The notes: generated from the sequence alone by a model not told the origin. Shown: positions 44,156 through 53,262, counted from the first letter of the stretch. The stretch is 64,000 nt of DNA from an uncultured Sphaerochaeta sp. (GCF_963677315.1 NZ_OY781939.1:1426001-1490000), one strand, 5' to 3'. A program made the numbers and translations.

Positions 44156-45856
44156 TTACTTGTACTGGCGGTCGTAGGCAGTCTGCATCAGGTCCAAAAC
44201 CTTGGACAACTGCAACTTCTCGAGGTTGGCAAGGTAGTCATTCCAGACCTTGTCATCATTCACATCAAGGGAACCGACCATGAACTTAACCGCACTCTGA
44301 CGGATGTAGTTGGCGAGCTCGCGCTTGACAGTGGAGAACTCCTCGTTTTCATCAGCAGTGAACTTAAGCTTGGGAACCTCAACGGAGGTATCCTCATGTG
44401 GCTTGTACAGTTCACGGGTCTCATCGAAGAGCACCTTCTCGTTGTTGTCCGGCTTGTAGTAGTCAGGGTTATCCTTGCTCATTGGAACAGAAGCAAGACC
44501 ATTCTTCAGGGAAGGAGTCATAGCTGCTGCATAGGTCTGTATCCAGGTATCGTTCTGAGGATCCTTGTCGTTCCACTGAGTCAACTCCTGCCAGATTGCC
44601 GGCTTGCCATCAAGACCAACCTGTCCTTCCTTTGCCCAATCCCAAGCTTCACCCTGGAAACCATTACGCTGCTGAAGGGTTCCTTCAAGGCTGTACATGT
44701 AGTCGAAGTAACGGACAATTGCCTCGGCATACTTGGTCTCACTGCTGAGTACCAGCTGGCCTACTTCAGGGTTCTGGAGGAATGCAACTGCATACTGCAC
44801 GCCATCAGGGCCTTCAAGTGGAGCGATTGCCTGGAAGTTAGGGAAGCGGTCTCCACCAATGGTAGTAAACTGACCTCTCCAACCACCGGTTGCAAAGCCA
44901 ACTACAGGCTCAGTGGAACTCTCTACCAACTGGGTCAGCTGGCTGGAATCCTGGGTGAAAGAACCATTGTAGATCAAGCCTTCCTTGTAGAGCTTGTTGA
45001 TGTATGCAAGACCATCACGGTAAGCGTCCTTGTTCACTGCAGTGTCGACTTTCTTTCCATCCATCAGGTAGCCAACGTTGTCATCGGCATTACTGTTGAT
45101 GTTGGTGTCGAGGTCACAGTAGATGAAGCTGTTGAGCAGGAAGCGCTCAACCTGGTCTGACCAACCAATGATTGAACCTGCAAGGGGAATCTCATCAGCC
45201 TTGCCGTTTCCATTGGGATCCTGTGTCTTGATAGCCTTCAACACCTGATAGAACTCTTCAGTAGTGGTTGGGGTCTCAAGACCAAGAGCATCGAGGAAGG
45301 GCTGGTAGACAAACATCTTTGCCTGGTTTGAACAGTGATAACAGCCTTCCAAGCGGGGGAAGGAGTAGATGTTACCGTCGATATTGGTCATGAATCCAAC
45401 AGCTCCAGGGAACTCATCGAATGCCGTCATCATGTTGGGCATCCAATCCTTGCTATAGTAGTCATTGAGGGGCAGGAAGAGCCCTTCCATGGCACCATAG
45501 TTGGTCTCGAGCTCATTGCTTACTGCAAAGCCCAGGAATGCATCCGGGTAGTCGCCACTGGCCAGAACCAGGGCAAGTTTCTCGGTGGCTGCCTGCTCGG
45601 GGATCATGATGTAGTTCACCTTCACACCGGTCAGCTCTTCCATGTACTTGGTGAAGCGGTTGGTGTTGTAATCCTCGACACAGGGTGGCTGTGCGACCAT
45701 GATATCCACGGTTACCGGGCTTTCCACGATGGGGAAAGTCCCTGCCGGGGTATACTGAACTGCGTCCTCAGCTGCTGTAGCCTTGGAACCTTGAGCAAAC
45801 AGAGTTGCGGGCAGCAACAGAGCAACCAACAACACAATCAAGAAATGCTTTTTCAT
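44156..45856 (-). CDS. LplA-type oligosaccharide ABC transporter substrate-binding protein
   Basis: Large sugar receptor of 566 residues; size and pattern match the LplA/YtcQ receptors that bind oligosaccharides from polysaccharide breakdown. The leader ends LPATLFAQGS. Features include RFTKYMEELTGVKVNY, LVLASGDYPDAFLG near residue 100, DPNGNGKADEIPLAG near residue 210 and QDSSQLTQLVE. AAGGAGGACAT precedes ATG 45856; the longer frame to 45904 overlaps the permease stop and is not preferred. It has a paralogue at 56358-58070. Confidence 0.92.
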   Translation of the reverse strand: MKKHFLIVLLVALLLPATLFAQGSKATAAEDAVQYTPAGTFPIVESPVTVDIMVAQPPCVEDYNTNRFTKYMEELTGVKVNYIMIPEQAATEKLALVLASGDYPDAFLGFAVSNELETNYGAMEGLFLPLNDYYSKDWMPNMMTAFDEFPGAVGFMTNIDGNIYSFPRLEGCYHCSNQAKMFVYQPFLDALGLETPTTTEEFYQVLKAIKTQDPNGNGKADEIPLAGSIIGWSDQVERFLLNSFIYCDLDTNINSNADDNVGYLMDGKKVDTAVNKDAYRDGLAYINKLYKEGLIYNGSFTQDSSQLTQLVESSTEPVVGFATGGWRGQFTTIGGDRFPNFQAIAPLEGPDGVQYAVAFLQNPEVGQLVLSSETKYAEAIVRYFDYMYSLEGTLQQRNGFQGEAWDWAKEGQVGLDGKPAIWQELTQWNDKDPQNDTWIQTYAAAMTPSLKNGLASVPMSKDNPDYYKPDNNEKVLFDETRELYKPHEDTSVEVPKLKFTADENEEFSTVKRELANYIRQSAVKFMVGSLDVNDDKVWNDYLANLEKLQLSKVLDLMQTAYDRQYK

Positions 45857-45900
45857 ATGTCCTCCTTGGTATCGGATGTCATTGTATGCATCCGGTACGA

Positions 45901-46794
45901 TCAACCTTTGACGGAGCCGATCATGACTCCCTTGACGAAGAACTTCTGGACAAACGGATAGATGACCAGAAGGGGCAAGCTCGCCACAACAATTACCGCA
46001 TAGCGAATCGTCTCGCTCAGACCCTGGGACCGTATCGCTGCCTCCACATCAGTCGTCATGGACGGGGTGTTTCGGTTAATGATAAGGATGTTACGAAGCA
46101 CAATCTGCAGAGGATACAAGGCCTGGTCCTGAAGGTACAAGAGTGCATCGAAGTACTTGTTCCACTGCCCTACTGCATAGAAGAGAGCAAGGACCGCCAC
46201 AATTGCCCCACTCAAGGGGAATACAAAGGTGAAGAGGAAGCGGATATCAGAGCATCCGTCTATCTCAGCGGCCTCATACAGTTCATCAGATATATTCTCC
46301 TGCAGGAATGTACGGGCAATGATGACATTCCATACGGTTATCGCATTGGGGAGGATGATGGAAAGCCGGGTATCATAGATACCGAGCTGACGAACCACCA
46401 AGTAGAGGGGAATGATTCCACCGGTGAAGAGCATCGTGAATAGGATGAACTTGGTTACAAACTTCCGTCCATAGAACTCTTTTCTGGAGAGCGGATAGGC
46501 GATCAACATGGTGAGCATTACGCTGATAATTGTTCCAGTGACCATATAGTAGAGGCTGTTCATATATCCAGTTCCAATCTGCTTGTTGGTAAAGACTGCC
46601 TTGTAACTTACCAGGTCGAAGTTTACCGGAAAGAGCCAAACCTTGCGCGCCATCACAGCCTGTGGCTCACTCAGTGAGCAGGAGATGATGTAGAGCAATG
46701 GATAGAGTACAATAGCCAGGCTAATGAACAGGAAGGTATTGACCACGATGGAGAAGATTCTGTCTGTGAGCATCTCTTTTTGTTTATAATGCAT
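45901..46794 (-). CDS. LplC/YtcP-type ABC transporter permease
   Basis: Membrane subunit of 297 residues with about six spans. LSEPQAVMARKVWLFPVNFD near residue 42 and the EAA loop EAAEIDGCSDIRFLFTFVFP near residue 180 are typical. The C-terminus KGVMIGSVKG is shared with its paralogue at 55434. It starts at the last base of the other permease stop. Confidence 0.92.
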   Translation of the reverse strand: MHYKQKEMLTDRIFSIVVNTFLFISLAIVLYPLLYIISCSLSEPQAVMARKVWLFPVNFDLVSYKAVFTNKQIGTGYMNSLYYMVTGTIISVMLTMLIAYPLSRKEFYGRKFVTKFILFTMLFTGGIIPLYLVVRQLGIYDTRLSIILPNAITVWNVIIARTFLQENISDELYEAAEIDGCSDIRFLFTFVFPLSGAIVAVLALFYAVGQWNKYFDALLYLQDQALYPLQIVLRNILIINRNTPSMTTDVEAAIRSQGLSETIRYAVIVVASLPLLVIYPFVQKFFVKGVMIGSVKG

Positions 46795-47729
46795 TACCAG
46801 AGCCCCCCTTCCTTGTTGTTCATTTTGGCAAGCCGATTGAATGTGAGAATCAGGACAACGTTGATCACTGAGTTGATCAGGTCAATGGCCGTGGAGTAGG
46901 AGAAGTCACTGTTGATCAAGCCCATCTTATATACGTAGGTGGACATGATCTCAGCAGTTTCAATATTCAGTGGGTTCTGCATGAGGAAGGCCTTTTCAAA
47001 GCCTAGGCTCATGACAAAGCCCATATTCATGATGAACATAATGACAATGGTACTCTTGATGGAGGGAAGATCGACGTACCAGACTTTCTGGAACTTGTTC
47101 ACACCATCGACCTTGGCTGCCTCATACAGCTCAGGGCTGATACCGGTCAAAGCCGCTAGGTAAATAATCGCATTATAGCCGGTGTTCTTCCAAAGCTCTG
47201 ACCAGACGTAGATATGCCTGAAGTAGTCCGCCTCCCCCATATAGTTAAGGGAATCCTTTCCCATGAGTCCCCTCACTGTGTTGAAGAGGCCCATGGAGGG
47301 GTCAAGGAACTGCATCAGGATGGCTACCATGACGACCGTGGAGATGAAGTATGGTGCATAGGTGATCATCTGCACGCTCTTCTTCCAGAGCTTGGAACGG
47401 GCTTCATTCAATGCAACGGCGAGGATGACTGCCAGTGGAATTGAAGTAACCAGGGCATACATGCTCAAGCTGAAGGTGTTGTACATGATCTGTAAGGACG
47501 AGGGGTTACTAAAGAACTTCTCAAACTGATAGAGCCCTACCCAGGGGCTTCCCCATACGCCGCGGCTTACGCGATATCGCTTAAATGCGAGCAATGCCCC
47601 ATACATGGGGACGTACTTGAACACAATGAAATAGAGGATGGGGAGCGCTACGATAACGTAGAACTGCCAATGGCGTCCCATCTTCCTTCCCAGGCTCAAT
47701 TGTGGTGGCTGGTTCAACTGCTTCTTCAT
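46794..47729 (-). CDS. LplB/YteP-type ABC transporter permease
   Basis: Membrane subunit of 311 residues, first gene of the minus-strand importer operon. It has KYVPMYGALLAFKRYRVSRG near residue 40, characteristic of LplB, and the EAA loop EAAKVDGVNKFQKVWYVDLP near residue 203. The promoter region with paired AAAATGACGCCT half-sites lies upstream, shared with the divergent fucosidase gene. Confidence 0.92.
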   Translation of the reverse strand: MKKQLNQPPQLSLGRKMGRHWQFYVIVALPILYFIVFKYVPMYGALLAFKRYRVSRGVWGSPWVGLYQFEKFFSNPSSLQIMYNTFSLSMYALVTSIPLAVILAVALNEARSKLWKKSVQMITYAPYFISTVVMVAILMQFLDPSMGLFNTVRGLMGKDSLNYMGEADYFRHIYVWSELWKNTGYNAIIYLAALTGISPELYEAAKVDGVNKFQKVWYVDLPSIKSTIVIMFIMNMGFVMSLGFEKAFLMQNPLNIETAEIMSTYVYKMGLINSDFSYSTAIDLINSVINVVLILTFNRLAKMNNKEGGLW

Positions 47730-47804
47730 GACAAAATCGTCTCACGGAAGTCAGAATCGCCATAGCGTCAAGTTTCAAAGCAAGCCGCTTTTTATCATGA
47801 GAAA

Positions 47805-47852
47805 AGGCGTCATTTTTTAAAAACTGGGTCGAAGTTTAAAAAAATGACGCCT
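47805..47852. promoter_or_regulatory. Inverted pair of regulator half-sites between divergent operons
   Basis: AGGCGTCATTTTTTAAA (47805-47821) and its near-perfect inverse TTTAAAAAAATGACGCCT (47835-47852) differ only by one extra A. The conserved 12-base half-sites have centres 36 bases apart. They sit between the LplB-type permease gene and the fucosidase gene, both pointing away. The AraC-type protein at 40348-42579 is the natural candidate to bind here. Confidence 0.6.
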
Positions 47853-47930
47853 CAAAGGAGAGCTCATATAACTTTTGACTCTGTTGTTTCTCACTTTCCA
47901 CCCCTATGCTTTAACCAAGGAGCAACAGAG

Positions 47931-49256
47931 ATGAAAGAATCAGCAACACAAGCCTGGCTGGATCTCCAGTTTGGTATGTTCATCCACTTTGGCCTCTACT
48001 CCATTCCTGGTGGGGTGTGGAAGAATGAAGTGGTCAAACGGGGATACTCAGAGCAGATACTCAGTCATGGGTATCTTCCCCAAGCCGACTACGAGGCATT
48101 GGCCGAACAATTCACCATTGATCATTTCGATGCAGACCACATTGTCATGACAGCCAAGGCAGCTGGCATGCGCTACTTGGTAATCACCAGCAAGCACCAT
48201 GATGGGTTCTGCCTCTTCAATACCAAGACCACCAGCTACCAGAGCAACAGGGATGTTGTTGCTGAACTGAGTGAGGCGTGCAGACTCCACGGTCTTGCTT
48301 TTGGCGTTTACTTCTCCTGGATTGATTGGCATTTCCCAGAGGCTCTCCCGATCAGCAGCCACAATAGTGACACCATTACCCCTGAGCACCAAAGGCTCAA
48401 TATCCAGCAGCTCACTGAACTGCTCTCCGATTACGGTCCCATCTGTGAACTGTGGATGGATATGGGAGCTCCCAGCAAGGAACAATCCAGAGAGATCTAT
48501 GAACTGGTCCAGAACTTGCAACCTGATTGCATGGTCAATGGAAGAATCTGGAACGACTATCAGGACTTCCTTACCATGGGAGACAATGAACTACCGGCTG
48601 TAGCGCTTGATTGTCCTTGGCAGACTCCTGCTTCCATCTATAAGGAGACATGGGGCTACCGTAGTTGGCAGGTACGCGGCGACAAGCATGAGAAGATCAA
48701 GGAACTAAGTGCAACTGCCCGGCAGGTAGTCGAACAGGGAGGAAACTACCTGTTGAATATTGGCCTGATGGGAGATGGATCAATCCAGGAGTTTGAAGAA
48801 GCAGTACTGAAAGGTATTGGAGAAGAACTGCAAGGAAATCCTCTCGAGAGGAAGACAACATCCCTTCAGGTTCCAGAACAGGAATACCAAGGGCCTTCCT
48901 TCGACTGTGGAGAACCGGTTGTCGTCTACCGCTATACTGGAACAGAGTACTACTCCTACCGCCCTATCCCCACGAGTCTGCACTGGAAGATTGCCCTAGA
49001 GGAGAACAAGAAGTTCTCTATCTCCTGGAAAACCTCAGAACCACTGGAGCATGAGGAGAAGCTTGTTTTTGAGGTGGATGGAAAACCCTATTACAGTAGC
49101 TTACAAAAGGGACGAAACACTGATTGTTTCATTACATCTCTTCCCTTGCAGATAGGTAAGCATGAGTTCATCGTCCATACAGTGGGGAGTCCACTCAAGC
49201 GCCCGGTTTTGGGTGCCCATACACTACATATAGTCCTGGAAGAGGAGAGTAAATAA
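47931..49256 (+). CDS. Alpha-L-fucosidase, GH29 family
   Basis: Retaining exo-glycosidase that releases L-fucose from oligosaccharides. ATG 47931 behind AAGGAGCAACAGAG gives 441 residues. GH29 landmarks are FGMFIHFGLYSIPGGVW (residues 14-30), TSKHHDGF (87-94) with conserved histidines, and the nucleophile D177 in CELWMDMG. MVNGRIWNDYQDF and MGDNELP follow. No signal peptide is seen, so it is likely cytoplasmic and acts after import by the divergent LplABC-type system. Its stop codon overlaps the cutC start (TAATG), giving translational coupling. Confidence 0.9.
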   Translation: MKESATQAWLDLQFGMFIHFGLYSIPGGVWKNEVVKRGYSEQILSHGYLPQADYEALAEQFTIDHFDADHIVMTAKAAGMRYLVITSKHHDGFCLFNTKTTSYQSNRDVVAELSEACRLHGLAFGVYFSWIDWHFPEALPISSHNSDTITPEHQRLNIQQLTELLSDYGPICELWMDMGAPSKEQSREIYELVQNLQPDCMVNGRIWNDYQDFLTMGDNELPAVALDCPWQTPASIYKETWGYRSWQVRGDKHEKIKELSATARQVVEQGGNYLLNIGLMGDGSIQEFEEAVLKGIGEELQGNPLERKTTSLQVPEQEYQGPSFDCGEPVVVYRYTGTEYYSYRPIPTSLHWKIALEENKKFSISWKTSEPLEHEEKLVFEVDGKPYYSSLQKGRNTDCFITSLPLQIGKHEFIVHTVGSPLKRPVLGAHTLHIVLEEESK

Positions 49257-49996
49257 TGAAGATTGAAATTTGTCTGGAATCGATCGAGAGCGTAATCGCA
49301 GCAGAGCAAGGCGGGGCCGACCGCGTGGAGTTCTGCGCCGACCTGTTCGAGGGGGGCACCACCCCATCCTTGGGGGCCTTCAAGGCAGCCAGGGCCCACA
49401 CCACCATAGCCATGAATGTCATGGTCCGCCCCCGAGGCGGCGACTTCTGCTACTCGGACCTGGAGTTCGAGGCGATGAAGGAGGATGCAAGGCTCTTCCG
49501 CGAGGCGGGGGCAGACGGCATCGTCTTCGGCATCCTCACCCCCGACGGGGAGATCGACATGGAGCGCAGCAGACAGCTCATCGAGATCGCTCGCCCCTGC
49601 TCGGTCACCTTCCACCGTGCCTTCGACATGAGCCGCGACGCCTCAAGGTCCCTGGAGAAGCTCATCGAGCTCGGGGTCGACCGGGTGCTCACCAGCGGCC
49701 TGGAGGAGACCGTCACCGAGGGGCTGGAGACACTGAAAAGCCTAATTGGTCAGGCAGGCGAGCGCATCATCGTCATGCCGGGCTGCGGCATCACCGAGAG
49801 GAACTTCACCAGGATCCAGGAAGCACTGGGGGCAAAGGAGTACCATGTGGCACTGGACGGCACCTACGAGTCCCGCATGACCTACAGGCCCGACCACATC
49901 TACATGGGCGGCATGCTCCGCCAGACGGAGTTCAGTCTCAAGCACACCGACAAGGGCCGGGTGGGGACCGTGGTCTCCCACAAAGGGGGCAGGTGA
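49256..49996 (+). CDS. cutC: CutC-family protein, copy 1
   Basis: TIM-barrel protein of 246 residues in the CutC family, named for copper homeostasis though the enzymatic role is unsettled. It starts KIEICLESIESVIAAEQGGADRVEFC, the family hallmark, with later MVRPRGGDFCYS near residue 57 and HRAFDMSRD near residue 122. The start overlaps the fucosidase stop, and its stop overlaps the M81 start. The second copy differs at about two residues (D/N near 85 and Q/R near 105 by eye). The position in a glycan operon suggests a catabolic rather than metal role. Confidence 0.88.
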   Translation: MKIEICLESIESVIAAEQGGADRVEFCADLFEGGTTPSLGAFKAARAHTTIAMNVMVRPRGGDFCYSDLEFEAMKEDARLFREAGADGIVFGILTPDGEIDMERSRQLIEIARPCSVTFHRAFDMSRDASRSLEKLIELGVDRVLTSGLEETVTEGLETLKSLIGQAGERIIVMPGCGITERNFTRIQEALGAKEYHVALDGTYESRMTYRPDHIYMGGMLRQTEFSLKHTDKGRVGTVVSHKGGR

Positions 49997-51468
49997 TGAA
50001 GGGACGCGTCTTCGTGGGCGGGCTCCACCATGAGTCCGACACCTTCAACCCCATCATCACCTCCCGTGAGGAGATCTGGGTGAGCCGGAAGGAGGAGCTC
50101 CTTGCAAAGAGGGAGAGCTCTGCAAGCGGGATCATCAACACCCTCATCGCCGCAGGCTATGAGGTCATCCCCTCCCTGGTTGCTCGTGCCGTGCCCAACG
50201 GGGTGTGGGACAGAACATACTACCAGGAACTCAAGGAAGAACTGCTGCAGGACCTGAGGGATGCAGGGGAGCTTGACGCCATCTGCCTCTCCTTGCACGG
50301 CAGCATGCGGGTTCAGGGCATCGGCGAGGCCGAGGGCGACCTGCTTGAGGCGGTGAGGCTCATCCAGCCATCGATCCCCATCCTCACCAGCCTGGACATG
50401 CATGCCACCCTTACCAGGCGCATGAGGAAGGCAGCGGACGGGTTCGTGGGATACAAGTGCGCCCCGCATACCGATACCTATGAGACCGGCATCCACGCCG
50501 CACTGATGGTCATCCGCACCCTTGAGTCAGGCAAGAGACCCACCATGGCCATGGTGAGGATACCGATGCTTATCGCCGGGGAGCAGAGCGAGACCAGCGT
50601 GGAGCCGATGAGAAGTCTCATCCAGGAGCTGAGGGAACGGGAGAAGGAAGAAGGCGTGCTTGCCTGCTCCTACACCCTCGGCTTCCCCTGGGCGGACGAG
50701 AGGGAGAACGCGGTGCATGCGGTGGTGGTGACCCAGGACGACCAAAAACAAGCCGATGAGCTAGCAAAGGAACTGGCGGCCATATTCTGGGGCCGGAGGG
50801 CCGAGTTCGGGTTCTACAACGAGACCAGGATGCCAGAGGATGCCATAGGGGCGACCAAGGAGTCGATCGAAGAGGGGGTGTTCCCTGTGGTCATCAGCGA
50901 CAGCGGGGACAACCCGACAGCAGGAGGGAGCGGGGATGTGACGAACTTCCTGCGCCTGATCTTGGACGACCCCGTCCTCTCCACACTTGACCCTCCCCTG
51001 CTCTACCAGGGGTTCTATGACCCACCTGTGGTGGCACAGGCCTTGCGCGAGGGGATTGGTGCTTCCTTCCACTGCTCGCTGGGAGCGAAGTTCGACAAAG
51101 AAAAGAGCAGCCCCATCGAGGCTGAGGCCAGGGTCATCTCCCTCAAGGGGAAGTGGGAAGGGGCGAACAACGCCGACCTTGCCCTCCTGGAGGTCGAAGG
51201 GGTGCATGTGGTGGTGGCAAGCAAGCATGTAGGATGCTACGACCCTGAGATGATGAGGATCCTCGGGGCTGAGCCGACAGGGTGCAAGGCAATCGTGGTG
51301 AAGCTGGGCTACCTGGAACCGGAGATACGCTCGATTGCAAAGCGGTCGATGATGGCACTCACCACCGGCAGCACCGACGAGCTCTTCACCCGCCTGCCCT
51401 ACAAGGAGCTCTCCAGGCCCATCTACCCGCTTGACGGGGAGTTCGATGCTGAGCTGGAATTGATCTGA
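49996..51468 (+). CDS. M81-family metallopeptidase (MlrC-like), copy 1
   Basis: The 490-residue protein belongs to the MlrC family, whose founding member hydrolyses linearised microcystin. The N-terminal MlrC domain has GGLHHESDTFNP (8-19) with likely zinc ligands, SLDMHATLTRRM near residue 131 and YKCAPHTDTYETG near residue 152. The C-terminal domain has SDSGDNPTAGGSGD near residue 303. ATG 49996 overlaps the cutC stop; GTG 49993 is an alternative. Natural substrate unknown. Its twin at 60892-62364 differs at about 12 residues by eye. Confidence 0.88.
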   Translation: MKGRVFVGGLHHESDTFNPIITSREEIWVSRKEELLAKRESSASGIINTLIAAGYEVIPSLVARAVPNGVWDRTYYQELKEELLQDLRDAGELDAICLSLHGSMRVQGIGEAEGDLLEAVRLIQPSIPILTSLDMHATLTRRMRKAADGFVGYKCAPHTDTYETGIHAALMVIRTLESGKRPTMAMVRIPMLIAGEQSETSVEPMRSLIQELREREKEEGVLACSYTLGFPWADERENAVHAVVVTQDDQKQADELAKELAAIFWGRRAEFGFYNETRMPEDAIGATKESIEEGVFPVVISDSGDNPTAGGSGDVTNFLRLILDDPVLSTLDPPLLYQGFYDPPVVAQALREGIGASFHCSLGAKFDKEKSSPIEAEARVISLKGKWEGANNADLALLEVEGVHVVVASKHVGCYDPEMMRILGAEPTGCKAIVVKLGYLEPEIRSIAKRSMMALTTGSTDELFTRLPYKELSRPIYPLDGEFDAELELI

Positions 51469-51492
51469 CAAAAATCAAGGATACTGGAGTAT

Positions 51493-51527
51493 GGGGAGAG
51501 ACTGGCAGGGTTTCTCCCCTTTTTATT
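51493..51527 (+). terminator. Intrinsic terminator after cassette copy 1
   Basis: Stem GGGGAGA / TCTCCCC with a 13-base loop, followed by TTTTTATT. In copy 2 (62389-62415) the stem is kept but the T-run is replaced by CTCTGTAG. Confidence 0.75.
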
Positions 51528-51791
51528 GTATCCAGTGCTTCTATAGAAAGCGAATTGATGTGGTGTACGTAGTAATACCAGGCGTCCAATATCGTAATCA
51601 CGAATGCCTCCCTTTGTATGAAGATCTCTTCATGAAGAAAAAGCTTTCTATTCGTAATTTGTATGGGAATTCAATGATAATTACTAATATTATTCTACTT
51701 AAAAAGGTATTTGCTCTTAAAACCTTATCTTGTTGTGACTATCCGGATTAATCATTTCATCCTAAACATACCCAAAAAGGAAAAAACATCT

Positions 51792-53144
51792 ATGTTAATC
51801 AACTTTACCGTTTCCAATTTCAGGAATTTCAAAGAGGAAGCATTGCTTAATCTTGCTCCTGCAAAACGAATCAAGGAAAAGAGCGAACATGTGTTGCACT
51901 CCCCCATGAATAAGAAAGTAGATGTACTTCCCGTATCAGTTATCTATGGAAAAAATGGAAGTGGCAAAACTACTTTCATCGATGCTCTTTTCTTCATGAA
52001 ATTGCGCGTATCACAAGACATATATCCTTCTGTCACTCCATTCAGGTTAGCTGACACGATACAGGAAAATGAACCCACGAGATTTTCAATTCTATTCAAG
52101 TATCATGACATTGTGTACAACTATGGTTTTTCGCTCTACAAGAAGATGGTGCAGGAAGAATGGCTTTCAGCATATTTCTCGTCAAAACCAAGTCTCCTAT
52201 TTGAACGATATAATGAGAACGGAAAGCCTGTGGCTACATTTGGACAAGCACTTATCTCTGCAACACCCAAAGGTAAAAACTACCTTGGCTTTATTATGGA
52301 AGGAATAAATCAAAAAGAGCTATTTCTTCGTGAAGCAGTCAATAGAAATGTCAAAATCCTTGCTCCTATTATTGAATGGTTTTCAGACCATTGTTTCATC
52401 ATCATGCCTGAAAGCAAAGTACAAGCACTTGAGTTACTGTTGCATGATCAGTCTGAAACCCTACAGAAGATAAATAAGCGGATCAAGGAGATGGACCTCG
52501 ATATTGATGAACTGGACTCAGTACGCAAACCTTTTGATATTGATAAGTTCTGCTCCCGTTTTGAAGATGCTGAAGCAGCACAATATCATTCAATGTTTGA
52601 GGAGATGCAAGAAAACGAAGCTGTTCCCCTGAATGATGAATATGCGAACCCGCATGGTGTTGTACTGAAGACCGCAGATGGCTTTGAAATGGTCAAGCTG
52701 GAGGCCGGATATACAAGGCAGGACGGGAAGCATATTCAATTTGATATGTCATTGGCTTCCAGTGGTATGAACAGAATGCTTCATTTGCTTCCTGCGTTGG
52801 ATCTCATCCATGGGGAAGACACTGTTTTTGTTATTGATGAATTGGAGCGTAGTCTCCATACGTTGCTTGCTCAATACTTTATTAAAAATTTCATAACGGA
52901 AACAACAAATTCCCAAGTGGGTAATCAATTGATCTTCAGTACCCATGACACCAATTTGCTGGATGCAGATATATTCCGCAGTGATGAAATATGGTTGATC
53001 GAAAAAGACCCTGGTCACGGAAGCCACCTCTGCAACCTTGTAGAATTCAAACTTACCACAGGCTTGAACTATGAAAAGGGATACTTGAGCGGCCGATTTG
53101 GAGCAATCCCTGTTTTTCATGGAAACCAATTGAGGATTCATTGA
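51792..53144 (+). CDS. AAA-family ATPase, defence-associated (AbiL/RloB-partner type)
   Basis: SMC-like ATPase of 450 residues in the class often paired with RloB nuclease-like proteins in phage-abortive systems. It starts LINFTVSNFRNFKEEALLNL, typical of this class. Walker A is GKNGSGKTT (53-61), the signature region is ASSGMNRMLHLLPALD near residue 320, Walker B is VFVIDELERSLH near residue 345, and the H-loop is FSTHDTNLLD. ATG 51792 is preferred over the longer frame. A truncated RloB gene follows after one base. The upstream gap 51528-51791 holds nothing I recognise. Codon use is A/T-richer than the cassette before it. Confidence 0.85.
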   Translation: MLINFTVSNFRNFKEEALLNLAPAKRIKEKSEHVLHSPMNKKVDVLPVSVIYGKNGSGKTTFIDALFFMKLRVSQDIYPSVTPFRLADTIQENEPTRFSILFKYHDIVYNYGFSLYKKMVQEEWLSAYFSSKPSLLFERYNENGKPVATFGQALISATPKGKNYLGFIMEGINQKELFLREAVNRNVKILAPIIEWFSDHCFIIMPESKVQALELLLHDQSETLQKINKRIKEMDLDIDELDSVRKPFDIDKFCSRFEDAEAAQYHSMFEEMQENEAVPLNDEYANPHGVVLKTADGFEMVKLEAGYTRQDGKHIQFDMSLASSGMNRMLHLLPALDLIHGEDTVFVIDELERSLHTLLAQYFIKNFITETTNSQVGNQLIFSTHDTNLLDADIFRSDEIWLIEKDPGHGSHLCNLVEFKLTTGLNYEKGYLSGRFGAIPVFHGNQLRIH

Positions 53145-53145
53145 T

Positions 53146-53262
53146 ATGGCAAGCCATGTAAAAAGAATAAAACCACAATTTCAGAGAGATATTAAGCCCT
53201 ATCGGGATGCTTTTTTGGTTCTGGTTGCTACTGAAGGAAATTCAAGAGCTCAAGACGAATGA
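53146..53262 (+). pseudogene. RloB-like protein, truncated to the N-terminus
   Basis: An ATG one base after the ATPase stop opens a 38-codon frame, starting MASHVKRIKPQFQRDIKP, then AFLVLVATEGNSRAQDE and a stop. RloB proteins begin with a basic segment and a Toprim-like strand ending in EG, followed by about 150 more residues that are missing here. The following 200 bases show no continuation I can recognise. The pair is probably inactive. Confidence 0.6.

Larger units (their letters stand above)
49252..51520 (+). repeat. Direct repeat copy 1: cutC-M81 cassette
   Basis: About 2,269 bp nearly identical to 60148-62416 (offset 10,896). It begins four bases before the cutC start and ends in the terminator stem, just before its T-run. 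The first ~245 bases are identical in both copies. The cassette is much richer in GC than its neighbours: one sampled 60-base line at 49321 holds 42 G/C, against 31 at 48901. Confidence 0.95.

Noticed and set aside
43982..45160. A 392-residue plus-strand frame.
   Set aside because: It is antisense to the LplA-type receptor and the sulfatase start, both well supported by motifs and ribosome sites.
49270..49995. An open plus-strand frame running uninterrupted through cutC copy 1 in another frame and joining the M81 frame, giving a 732-residue product.
   Set aside because: The stretch is arginine-, glycine- and histidine-rich, as expected from an alternate frame of GC-rich DNA. The same frame is closed by a stop in copy 2, while cutC itself is conserved.
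51491..51751. An 86-residue plus-strand frame after the cassette terminator.
   Set aside because: It begins inside the terminator stem, lacks a ribosome site and shows no recognisable family.
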